This document shows, piece after piece, positions 7,768-15,086 of a stretch of 26,080 nt of DNA. How positions within the stretch are numbered: the stretch's first letter is position 1; each line of letters begins with the position of its first letter. The position numbers and the translations under genes were made by a program. The notes under the pieces were generated by a model. The model was not told the DNA's origin and ran no database searches. It was given only the letters and a program-made list of their open reading frames with translations. This DNA is from an uncultured Lachnospiraceae bacterium (GTDB taxonomy: Bacteria > Bacillota > Clostridia > Lachnospirales > Lachnospiraceae): contig CAUEYX010000042.1 in the NCBI GenBank assembly GCA_959022495.1, forward strand, positions 1-26,080, in the 5' to 3' direction.

Positions 7768-8778
7768 ATGACAAAGATTGATATTATCTCCGGCTTCCTT
7801 GGAGCCGGAAAAACGACACTGATTAAGAAACTGCTCTCCGAGGCATTTACAGGGGAGCAGGTGGTACTGATTGAAAACGAATTCGGGGAGATTGGGATTG
7901 ACGGCGGATTTTTAAAAGAGTCCGGCATTGAGATCCGGGAGATGAATTCAGGATGCATCTGCTGCTCCCTGGTCGGTGATTTCGGGAAGTCATTGAGAGA
8001 GGTGGTGGATACTTACCACCCGGACCGCATTCTCATTGAGCCGTCGGGAGTAGGGAAACTCTCCGATGTGATCAAAGCTGTGCAGGATGTACAGGGTGAG
8101 ATCGACGCACATCTCAACAGCTTTACCACAGTAGTGGATGTGACAAAATGCAGGATATACCGTAAGAACTTCGGAGAATTTTTCAGCAACCAGATCGAGT
8201 ATGCCGGCGCGGTCATCTTAAGCCGCACAGACAAGGCGAAGCCGGAGAAGGTGGAGGAGAGCGCGGCCATTCTGCGGGAACTAAACGGCAAAGCACCGTT
8301 CATCACCACTCCCATTGCCCAGCTTTCCGGGAAAAAGATCCTGGAGACCATGGAGTCCGGCAGGTCACTGGAGGAGGAACTGCTAAGCGGGATGCTCTGC
8401 CCGGAATGCGGACATCACCATGAGGATCATCATCATGACCATGCGCACAGCCACGAAGGAGAGCACCATCACCATGGTCATGAAGGGCATCACCACGCGG
8501 ATGAAGTATTTACGAGCTGGGGCCGCGAGACGATCCATACGTATACCAGGGAACAGATTGCCGATATCCTGAAGGTCCTGGAGGAAGACAGCGCCTGCGG
8601 CAGTGTGCTCCGGGCGAAAGGCATGGTTGCGGGAGCGGACGGGGAGTGGATTTATTTTGACATGGTCCCGGAGGAACATGAAATCCGCACCGGAGCGCCG
8701 GAGTATACAGGACGCGTCTGTGTGATCGGGGCAGAGCTCAAGGAAGAAAAGCTGGCGGAATTATTCGGACTGGCATAG
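7768..8778 (+). CDS. COG0523 / CobW-like G3E GTPase, probable metallochaperone
   Basis: A 336-aa GTPase. The P-loop GFLGAGKT is at residues 9-16, the family metal motif CICC at 63-66, EPSG (Walker B region) at 91-94, and SRTD at 152-155 stands for NKxD. A loop dense in His (about 211-246), introduced by CPEC, precedes the C-terminal CobW_C domain. Such proteins hand metal, often zinc, to client proteins using GTP. The His loop is typical of zinc or nickel/cobalt members. GAAGGAG precedes the ATG. A divergent relative follows 38 bp downstream, so the pair probably forms one unit. The actual metal cannot be told from sequence. Confidence 0.92.
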   Translation: MTKIDIISGFLGAGKTTLIKKLLSEAFTGEQVVLIENEFGEIGIDGGFLKESGIEIREMNSGCICCSLVGDFGKSLREVVDTYHPDRILIEPSGVGKLSDVIKAVQDVQGEIDAHLNSFTTVVDVTKCRIYRKNFGEFFSNQIEYAGAVILSRTDKAKPEKVEESAAILRELNGKAPFITTPIAQLSGKKILETMESGRSLEEELLSGMLCPECGHHHEDHHHDHAHSHEGEHHHHGHEGHHHADEVFTSWGRETIHTYTREQIADILKVLEEDSACGSVLRAKGMVAGADGEWIYFDMVPEEHEIRTGAPEYTGRVCVIGAELKEEKLAELFGLA

Positions 8779-8816
8779 CCATGCCGTGTCCGCGGATATA
8801 GACGAGACGGGAGAGA

Positions 8817-9770
8817 ATGAATATGTATGAACCAAGAGTAATGGTCTATCTGATGACCGGGTTCCTGGACAGCGGCAAGACCCAGTTCCTTACATTTACG
8901 CTGAAGCAGGATTACTTCCAGATCGATGGAAAGACACTGCTGATCCTCTGTGAAGAGGGAGAGGAAGAGTATGACCCCTTAGAGATGCGGAAGTACGGTG
9001 TGGTGATTGAGCGCGTGGAGGAGCAGAAGGAGCTGACGGAAGAGTGGCTCGAGGAGATGGACAGAAAACACAGGCCGGAGCGCGTTGTTGTAGAGTACAA
9101 CGGCATGTGGAAAGTCAGCGATTTTGAGAACCTGAAATTACCGGCAGGGTGGGGGATCGAGCAGAAGCTTGCCGCGGTGGATGCCAGCACATTCCAGATG
9201 TATCTGACGAACCTGAAACCGCTTTTTGTGGAGATGGTCAGAGATGCAGAACTTGTGCTGTTCAACCGCTGTGTGGATATTCAGCCTCTGGCGGGGTACC
9301 GCAGGAGCGTAAAGGTGGTAAGCCCTCAGGCGGAAGTGATCTTTGAGGACGAGAACGGTGAAGTGGAAAATATTTTCCAGGATGACGTGCCCTATGATCT
9401 GAAAGCACCTGTGATTGAGATCGCGAAAGAGGATTACGGGATCTGGTATGTGGATATGATGGAGAATCCGGAACGTTATAAAGGCAGGGTTGTGGAGTAT
9501 ACGGCCAAGGTTGTAAAGCCGCGCACCTTCCCCTCCAAAGTCTTCCTGCCCGGGCGCATGGCCATGACCTGCTGTGCGGATGACACCTCATTTCTGGGAT
9601 ATGTGTGCAAAAGCCCGTACGCCCCGAAGCTGAAACCGGGAGACTGGGTAAAGATCCGGGCAAAGGTGGGGTTTGCCAATGTGTCCGTTTACCGGGGTGA
9701 AGGCCCGGTGCTGGAGGCGGAGCATATTGAGCCTGCTGATTCCATAGAAGAACTGGTGTATTTCAATTAA
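8817..9770 (+). CDS. divergent G3E GTPase fused to a DUF1980/YcgQ-like domain
   Basis: The protein has 317 aa. The first 170 residues follow the G3E layout: P-loop GFLDSGKT at 15-22, VEYNG (92-96) in place of EPSG, and LFNRCVD (148-154) in place of the NKxD region. The CxCC metal motif of the family is missing. From about residue 195 on the protein no longer looks like CobW_C. It resembles the C-terminal domain of YcgQ (DUF1980, TIGR03943), with GRVVEYTAKV, then MTCCADD at 250-256, then KPGDWVKIRAKV. In Firmicutes YcgQ works with the permease-like YcgR. The gene directly follows the canonical COG0523 gene. A metal-trafficking role is inferred. Confidence 0.75.
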   Translation: MNMYEPRVMVYLMTGFLDSGKTQFLTFTLKQDYFQIDGKTLLILCEEGEEEYDPLEMRKYGVVIERVEEQKELTEEWLEEMDRKHRPERVVVEYNGMWKVSDFENLKLPAGWGIEQKLAAVDASTFQMYLTNLKPLFVEMVRDAELVLFNRCVDIQPLAGYRRSVKVVSPQAEVIFEDENGEVENIFQDDVPYDLKAPVIEIAKEDYGIWYVDMMENPERYKGRVVEYTAKVVKPRTFPSKVFLPGRMAMTCCADDTSFLGYVCKSPYAPKLKPGDWVKIRAKVGFANVSVYRGEGPVLEAEHIEPADSIEELVYFN

Positions 9771-9793
9771 AACAAGTTTTATCAAAGCGCAGG

Positions 9794-9810
9794 CCCGCGG
9801 GGACCGCGGG
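9794..9810. other. CCCGCGG/CCGCGGG hairpin before the fructokinase gene
   Basis: A perfect 7-bp GC stem with a GGA loop lies 24 bp after the fused GTPase gene and 27 bp before the fructokinase start codon. There is no T tract, so it is not a standard terminator. It could protect an RNA end or modulate read-through between the two genes. Confidence 0.4.
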
Positions 9811-9837
9811 ATGGCGCCGTCAGAGGAGGATTTCGGG

Positions 9838-10797
9838 ATGGAGAAAAAATACGATGTAATCGCTTTGGGAGAACTGCTGGTGGATTTCACGATGAACGGG
9901 CAGAGCGGACAGGGCAATGGGCTTTTCGAGGCCTGCCCCGGCGGCGCGCCGTGCAATGTGCTGGCCCTTCTGAATAAAATGGGAAAGAAGACCGCGTTTA
10001 TCGGCAAGGTGGGAAAGGACCAGTTTGGTTCCATGCTCAGAGACACAATAACGGAGGCGGGGATCGATGCCTCCCATCTCGTAATAGACGAAAATGTGAA
10101 TACCACGCTCGCCTTTGTCCACACGTTTCCCGACGGAGACAGGGAGTTTTCCTTTTACCGCAGCCCGGGAGCGGACATGATGCTGACGGAGGAAGAAATA
10201 GACACTGAATTTGTCAAAGAAGCGAGAATCTTCCATTTTGGTACGCTTTCCATGACTCATGACGGGGTAAGAGAGGCGACGAAAAAGGCGGCGCGCTCCG
10301 CGAAAGAAGGCGGCTGTCTGATCTCCTTTGACCCGAATTTAAGGCCGCCGCTGTGGAGCTCTCTTGATCTGGCAAAAGAGCAGATGGAGTATGGTTTTGG
10401 GATCTGCGATATCCTGAAGATCTCTGACAATGAGATCCAGTTTGTGTCCGGGAAAGAGGATTATGACGAGGGCATCGCTTACCTTCAGGAGAAGTACCAC
10501 ATTCCGCTGATCCTGCTCACGATGGGCAGGGACGGAAGCCGCGCGTACTACAAAGGCATGCGCGTTGAGCGCCCGGGATTCACCGTGCAGACGATCGAGA
10601 CTACCGGCGCGGGAGATACGTTCGGAGGCAGTTCCCTTACCTATCTTCTGGAGCATGATTTCCAGAATCTTACCGAAGAGCAGCTGGGAGAAATGCTGAC
10701 TTTCGCGAACGCGGCAGCAGCCATAGTGACTACAAAGAAAGGCGCCATTAAGGCAATGCCCGCGCGGGAGGAAGTTCTGGATCTGGTCAAAAGCTGA
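9838..10797 (+). CDS. scrK: PfkB-family fructokinase
   Basis: A 319-aa carbohydrate kinase of the ribokinase/PfkB family. The N-terminus DVIALGELLVDF and the GGAPCNVL motif are typical of fructokinases. The C-terminal TTGAGDTFGGS motif carries the catalytic base Asp260. The start at 9838 is chosen because AGGAGG lies 8 bases upstream; an ATG nine codons earlier lacks family likeness. The expected reaction is ATP-dependent phosphorylation of fructose at C6. The amylosucrase-like enzyme of the neighbouring locus would release fructose, which supports this substrate. A strong terminator follows. Specificity for another ketose or 2-keto-3-deoxygluconate is possible but less likely in this setting. 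Confidence 0.88.
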   Translation: MEKKYDVIALGELLVDFTMNGQSGQGNGLFEACPGGAPCNVLALLNKMGKKTAFIGKVGKDQFGSMLRDTITEAGIDASHLVIDENVNTTLAFVHTFPDGDREFSFYRSPGADMMLTEEEIDTEFVKEARIFHFGTLSMTHDGVREATKKAARSAKEGGCLISFDPNLRPPLWSSLDLAKEQMEYGFGICDILKISDNEIQFVSGKEDYDEGIAYLQEKYHIPLILLTMGRDGSRAYYKGMRVERPGFTVQTIETTGAGDTFGGSSLTYLLEHDFQNLTEEQLGEMLTFANAAAAIVTTKKGAIKAMPAREEVLDLVKS

Positions 10798-10848
10798 GCA
10801 TGGCTAAGCGCTGAAAATGAATCATGATATGTATGAGAGATAATGATT

Positions 10849-10901
10849 GTCCCCGGATGATGCGTCCTGTTCTAATGGCGCTCATCCGGGGACCTGTTTT
10901 T
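10849..10901. terminator. terminator between fructokinase and the AraC regulator
   Basis: A 12-bp stem (10849-10860 with 10882-10893) is followed on the plus strand by CTGTTTTT. It lies between two convergent genes. The minus-strand side is followed by an AT-rich stretch without a clear T run, so it is best read as the fructokinase terminator. Confidence 0.88.
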
Positions 10902-11760
10902 ATAGATTCTGCGGGGTCATGCGGTTCTGGCTGCGCCATTCGCGGGGAGACGCGCCATACACGTTTTTGAATGCTCTGGAGAAGTGGAGCTGGTTCGGAT
11001 AGCCCACAGCATTGCCGATATCCCCGATGGACAGCTGGGTAAGCTTTAAGAGTTCAGCGGCTTTTGCCATGCGGTAGTTCAATAAGAACTCCTGGGGGGA
11101 TCTTCCGATGACCTCTTTAAAGATCCGACCGAAATAGGTGCGGTTTAAGCCGCAGAATTCTGCGATTCCTTCTACGGAAATATCGTTTTGGAAGTTCTGT
11201 TCAATATAATTGAGTGCCTCTTTGATATAAAAGTCCCGGACCTTTCCGGTGGAGGACAGCCTCATCGTGGCAGCGGATCGGGAGAGATAGTCAATGAACA
11301 AGTAGAGATGTCCGATCAGATGGAACGGGGATTCGCTGCTGTGTTCCACGATATAGAGCATTTCTTCTATCATAAGTTCCCGCAGCTCCCGGGATGAAGC
11401 GTGATAAACCGGACGGTCAGGAGAAAGACCGGCAAGGGAGATGATCTCTTTCGCGCGCAGCCCGTCGAATTCGATCCAGGCATATTCCCAGGGAAGTTTC
11501 GGATCAGCGATATAAGTATTAATCTGTCGGGGGAAGATCATAAAGCCCTGACCGCTTTTGATCTGATATTCCCGGGTGCGCCCGTCTGACCCATCTGCCA
11601 TCAGCCTGCCGGTCCCCGAGAGGACGTAGTGGAAAAGATAATGATTCCTGGACGCCGGACCGAAAGAATGCGCGGCCTCGCACTGTTCTTTTCCGAACTG
11701 ATATAATCCCAGATCTACAAAATTCTCATTTGGAAATACAGAAAACAGAAGATCACTCAT
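10900..11760 (-). CDS. AraC-family transcriptional regulator
   Basis: The 286-aa protein has an N-terminal cupin-like sugar-binding/dimerisation region (about residues 1-150) and a C-terminal pair of helix-turn-helix motifs (about 185-286), including the AraC signature near the end (IGDIGNAVGYPNQLHFSRAFKNVYG is the second motif area). The ATG at 11760 has AAGGAGGG upstream and is preferred over a Met 16 codons earlier. It is divergent from the sugar ABC transporter operon, with 200 bp between containing repeated ATTTTG sites. By position and family it is the likely activator (MsmR/RafR-like) of that operon and the glycosidase genes, responding to an alpha-galactoside or its product. Confidence 0.9.
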   Translation of the reverse strand: MSDLLFSVFPNENFVDLGLYQFGKEQCEAAHSFGPASRNHYLFHYVLSGTGRLMADGSDGRTREYQIKSGQGFMIFPRQINTYIADPKLPWEYAWIEFDGLRAKEIISLAGLSPDRPVYHASSRELRELMIEEMLYIVEHSSESPFHLIGHLYLFIDYLSRSAATMRLSSTGKVRDFYIKEALNYIEQNFQNDISVEGIAEFCGLNRTYFGRIFKEVIGRSPQEFLLNYRMAKAAELLKLTQLSIGDIGNAVGYPNQLHFSRAFKNVYGASPREWRSQNRMTPQNL

Positions 11761-11796
11761 TGATACCCTCCTTTTATACATTCTTGTATTACAGTA

Positions 11797-11916
11797 ATTA
11801 TAAATCAAAATATATCAAAATGCGACTATACTTTATGTAAACGAAATATAAGTTGAATTTTGGTATAAAACAAAAAAAACAAGGATATTTTTAGATGCAT
11901 TTTGGAATGTTATAAT
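11797..11916 (+). promoter_or_regulatory. divergent promoter region with repeated ATTTTG sites
   Basis: A perfect TATAAT (11911-11916) lies 45 bp before the binding-protein gene, without a good -35 (only T-rich sequence 17 bp upstream), as usual for activator-dependent promoters. ATTTTGG occurs at 11857-11863 and 11899-11905, 42 bp apart. Its relative ATTTTGAT occurs twice on the other strand (11804-11811 and 11814-11821), 10 bp apart. A minus-strand TATAAT at 11802-11797 may serve the araC-type gene. These repeats are candidate operator half-sites. Confidence 0.5.
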
Positions 11917-11960
11917 TTTTTTAGAAAATCAAAACTTGAAAGGAAGGAGCGGGAAATGTT

Positions 11961-13244
11961 ATGAAAAGGAAAAATGCGATTAGCGCTGTACTCGCGGTTT
12001 CCATGCTTGCGGCAGGCATTCTTCCGGGATGCGGCTCTGACGGGGACTCAGGGAAGACCGAGATTGAGATCCTGCAGTACAAGCCGGAAGCGGCGGCGTA
12101 TTTCGACAAGGTGGAGGAGGAATTCAATGCCTCCCACGACGACATCCACCTGACCATCAGTTCGCCCAATGATGCCAGCGCGGTCATGCGGACCAGATTT
12201 ATACGCGAGGACTATCCGGATATCATCGGAATAGGAGGGGATATCAACTATTCCTACTATGTGGACGCGGAAATCCTTGCGGATGTGTCTGATTATCCGG
12301 GGATGTCGGACGTAAAACAGGCCTACATTGACATTCTGGAGGCGCTGGAGATCACGCCGAAAGAAGGCACATACGGTGTTCCTTATGTGGCGAACGCTGC
12401 AGGCATCCTCTACAATAAGGATATGTTTGACGAGCACGGATGGGAGATTCCTGAGACATGGGGAGAATTGGTCGATCTGTGCGAGGACATTCAGGCGGAG
12501 GGAATCCTGCCTTTCTACTTCGGGTTCCGAGATACGTGGACCTGCCTTGCCCCGTGGAACTCTCTGGCCGTGGGCCTCGCGCCGTCGGATACCTGCCAGA
12601 ACGTGAACGCAGGGGAGACGACATTTACCGATGAATACAGGGAGACCGCAGAGAAATGTATGGAGCTGGTGAGCTACGGACCGGATGACCCATTTGCTTA
12701 CGGCTACAACGATGCGTGTACCGCATTCGCGCGCGGCGAATCCGCCATGTATCCTATCGGAAGCTATGCGGTGCCTCAGATCCTGTCAGTAAACCCGGAC
12801 ATGAATATTGACTCCTTTGTCACACCGGGAAATGACGACCCGTCGAAAAATACACTGAATTCGGGGGTTGACCTGATGTTTGCTGTGACGGCTGACTGTG
12901 AGAACAAAGAGGCGGCATATGAAGTGCTTGATTTCCTGATGGCGGATGAGAATATTCAGGCATACATCGACGACCAGAACGCTGTCCCGTGTAAAGAGGG
13001 GGATTTTGATCTCGCCCCCATGCTCGACGGCATGAAACCGTTTATCGATTCCGGCAATATGACGGACTACCAGGATCATTATTATCCGTCAGAGATGGCA
13101 GTGGACGCGCAGATCCAGACATTCCTGATCAACCAGGATGTAGACGCGTTCCTCGCGAAGTTCGACAAGGACTGGCAGAGATATAATAGGGACATCATCC
13201 GCGCAGTCCAGGAATACAACGAAGAGCACGGGTCTGCCGAGTAG
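11961..13244 (+). CDS. sugar ABC transporter substrate-binding lipoprotein
   Basis: A 427-aa family 1 extracellular solute-binding protein. The N-terminus is a lipoprotein signal: basic KRK, hydrophobic core, then the lipobox LPGC with Cys24 as the lipidated residue, and a short Gly/Asp/Ser linker. The mature protein would sit on the outer face of the membrane. The region around YGVPYVANAAGILYNKDMF is characteristic of the maltose/multiple-sugar binding group. GGAAGGAGCGGG precedes the ATG. It is the first gene of the operon with two permeases. With an alpha-galactosidase downstream, the substrate is most likely a raffinose-family oligosaccharide or melibiose; this is inferred from context. 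Confidence 0.93.
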   Translation: MKRKNAISAVLAVSMLAAGILPGCGSDGDSGKTEIEILQYKPEAAAYFDKVEEEFNASHDDIHLTISSPNDASAVMRTRFIREDYPDIIGIGGDINYSYYVDAEILADVSDYPGMSDVKQAYIDILEALEITPKEGTYGVPYVANAAGILYNKDMFDEHGWEIPETWGELVDLCEDIQAEGILPFYFGFRDTWTCLAPWNSLAVGLAPSDTCQNVNAGETTFTDEYRETAEKCMELVSYGPDDPFAYGYNDACTAFARGESAMYPIGSYAVPQILSVNPDMNIDSFVTPGNDDPSKNTLNSGVDLMFAVTADCENKEAAYEVLDFLMADENIQAYIDDQNAVPCKEGDFDLAPMLDGMKPFIDSGNMTDYQDHYYPSEMAVDAQIQTFLINQDVDAFLAKFDKDWQRYNRDIIRAVQEYNEEHGSAE

Positions 13245-13263
13245 GAAAGGAGCGGGATAGATT

Positions 13264-14136
13264 ATGAAAAAAGTAAATGACAGCAAGCGGACATATATGC
13301 TGATCACCATACCAATCCTGGCGCTGTTTGTCTGCTTTAACACAGTACCGCTGATCCGCGGTGTGATTTACAGTTTTACCAATTTTAAAGGGTTTGGCAC
13401 CTATGATTTTGTAGGGCTTCGCAACTACATAGATCTGTTCACCGATCCGAGAATCGGCGGGTCCTACCTGTTTACAATTAAACTGGCCATTGTGGCAACG
13501 ATTTTAACGAATGTAATCAGTCTGATTCTCGCGCTGGGCCTGAACAGCAGAATCAAGGGGAAAACATTCCTGCGCGCGGCGTATTTTGTTCCGAATGTAC
13601 TCGGAGCGCTGGTTGTAGGCTATATTTTCCAGTATTTCTTCACATACATCCTTCCGGGCCTGGGCGACGCTCTCGGAATTGACGCGCTCAGTTCCAGTAT
13701 GCTGTCCAACAGCAGGACCGCATGGATCGCGATTGTGATTGTATGTGCATGGCAGTCTATTGCAATGAATACAATCATTTACATTTCCGGTCTTCAGACG
13801 GTTCCGGAGGATGTATACGAGGCGGGAGACCTGGATGGAGCTACCGGCTGGAAGAAGTTTAAACACCTTACATTCCCGCTGATTATCCCGTTCTTTACGA
13901 TCAACATGGTTCTCTGTGTAAAGAATTTCCTGATGGTATTTGACCAGATTATGGCTATGACACAGGGCGGGCCCGCACAGAGTACAGAGTCCATCTCCTA
14001 TTTGATTTATAACAATGGTATGAAGGGCGGAAGCTTCGGCTACCAGAGCGCCAACGCGGTTGTATTCTTCGTGGTGATTGTGGCGATCTCTGTAGCGCAG
14101 ATGACAATATCAAGTAAGAAGGAGGAACAGTTATAA
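13264..14136 (+). CDS. sugar ABC transporter permease (MalF/MsmF type)
   Basis: A 290-aa inner permease with about six hydrophobic helices. The cytoplasmic EAA-type loop that contacts the ATPase reads EAGDLDGATGWKKFKHLTFPLI. It is 19 bp after the binding-protein gene, and its stop overlaps the next start by one base (TAATG), so the two permeases are translationally coupled and probably form a heterodimer. No ATPase gene is present in the locus; many Firmicutes importers of this type share a multi-purpose ATPase (MsmX/MsmK) encoded elsewhere. Confidence 0.94.
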   Translation: MKKVNDSKRTYMLITIPILALFVCFNTVPLIRGVIYSFTNFKGFGTYDFVGLRNYIDLFTDPRIGGSYLFTIKLAIVATILTNVISLILALGLNSRIKGKTFLRAAYFVPNVLGALVVGYIFQYFFTYILPGLGDALGIDALSSSMLSNSRTAWIAIVIVCAWQSIAMNTIIYISGLQTVPEDVYEAGDLDGATGWKKFKHLTFPLIIPFFTINMVLCVKNFLMVFDQIMAMTQGGPAQSTESISYLIYNNGMKGGSFGYQSANAVVFFVVIVAISVAQMTISSKKEEQL

Positions 14137-14978
14137 TGTATGAGAAAATGAAAGCAAGAATCAACTGGCCTGTTACGATCCTTCTGTTTATCGGTCTTCT
14201 TACAGTGGCGTTCCCGCTGTACATGACGATTGTAATCGCGTTCAAGCAGCCCACTGAGATGACAAACAGTATCTCCGGCATCCTGTCTCTTCCGGCATCC
14301 TGGAGTTTCAGCAACTTCGCCCAGGCCATGGAGCTGACGGATTTCTGGCGTTCCCTGGGGAACAGCCTGCTTGTGACAGTCTGCACCGTGGTATTGTGTA
14401 TCTTACTTCATTCACTGATGGGATTTGCTGTGGGAAGAAATAAAGCCCACAGTAAAGTCTACAATGTGATTTATCTGTTTATTGTAAGCGGTATGTTCGT
14501 TCCGTTCGCGATCCTGATGATGCCCCTGGCAAAGCAGACCGCGGAGATGCACCTTGACAATTGGGCTGGTGTGATCCTGCTGTATGTGGTATTCTATATG
14601 CCGATGAATTTACTTCTCTACACAGGATATCTGGTAAATATCCCGATTGCGCTGGAAGAAGCGGCGAGGGTGGACGGGGCCAGTACATGGCGCACGTTCT
14701 GGAGCATTATCTTCCCGATTATGAAGCCGATGCATGCGACGGTCGCGGTCATTACTGCCCTTGCCGTATGGAACGATGTTATGACACCTTTGATCATTAT
14801 GTCAGGAAAAGGTTCCAATACACTGCCGCTGGCACAGCTGACATTCCAGACACAGTTCGGCACGAACTATAACCTGGCGTTCGCGTCCTATCTGCTGGCG
14901 CTGATCCCGATTATTATCTTCTATGTGATCTGCCAGAAACAGATTATCAATGGAGTTGTAAACGGCGCTGTGAAGTAA
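14136..14978 (+). CDS. sugar ABC transporter permease (MalG/MsmG type)
   Basis: A 280-aa permease with about six membrane segments and the EAA loop EEAARVDGASTWRTFWSIIFP. It begins one base inside the stop of the MalF-type gene, with GGAGGAACAG upstream. It ends the transporter part of the operon; a hairpin with a short T run follows before the alpha-galactosidase gene. Confidence 0.94.
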   Translation: MYEKMKARINWPVTILLFIGLLTVAFPLYMTIVIAFKQPTEMTNSISGILSLPASWSFSNFAQAMELTDFWRSLGNSLLVTVCTVVLCILLHSLMGFAVGRNKAHSKVYNVIYLFIVSGMFVPFAILMMPLAKQTAEMHLDNWAGVILLYVVFYMPMNLLLYTGYLVNIPIALEEAARVDGASTWRTFWSIIFPIMKPMHATVAVITALAVWNDVMTPLIIMSGKGSNTLPLAQLTFQTQFGTNYNLAFASYLLALIPIIIFYVICQKQIINGVVNGAVK

Positions 14979-14984
14979 GTCCTG

Positions 14985-15049
14985 ATGCGCATCCGCGCAT
15001 CCTGCATGGGCGGGTGTTATGTGCGATGAAGTACATTCACCCGCCTTTT
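14985..15049 (+). terminator. intercistronic hairpins between transporter and alpha-galactosidase genes
   Basis: Two hairpins lie in the 108-bp gap. ATGCGC-ATCC-GCGCAT (14985-15000) is a perfect small stem. GGCGGGTG (15009-15016) pairs with CACCCGCC (15038-15045), has a 21-nt loop and is followed by TTTTATAT. The second looks like a leaky terminator that would give the transporter more transcript than the enzymes. No clear new promoter is visible before 15087. Confidence 0.65.
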
Positions 15050-15086
15050 ATATCAGAATCACCACAGATCAGGAGAGACTTGAATT

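Noticed and set aside
7143..7958. A 271-codon minus-strand frame
   Set aside because: It is antisense to exodeoxyribonuclease III and the start of the COG0523 gene and has no family likeness.
8401..8510. His-rich stretch as a frameshift or low-complexity artefact
   Set aside because: The frame continues into a normal C-terminal domain, and His-rich loops are usual in metal-chaperone G3E GTPases.
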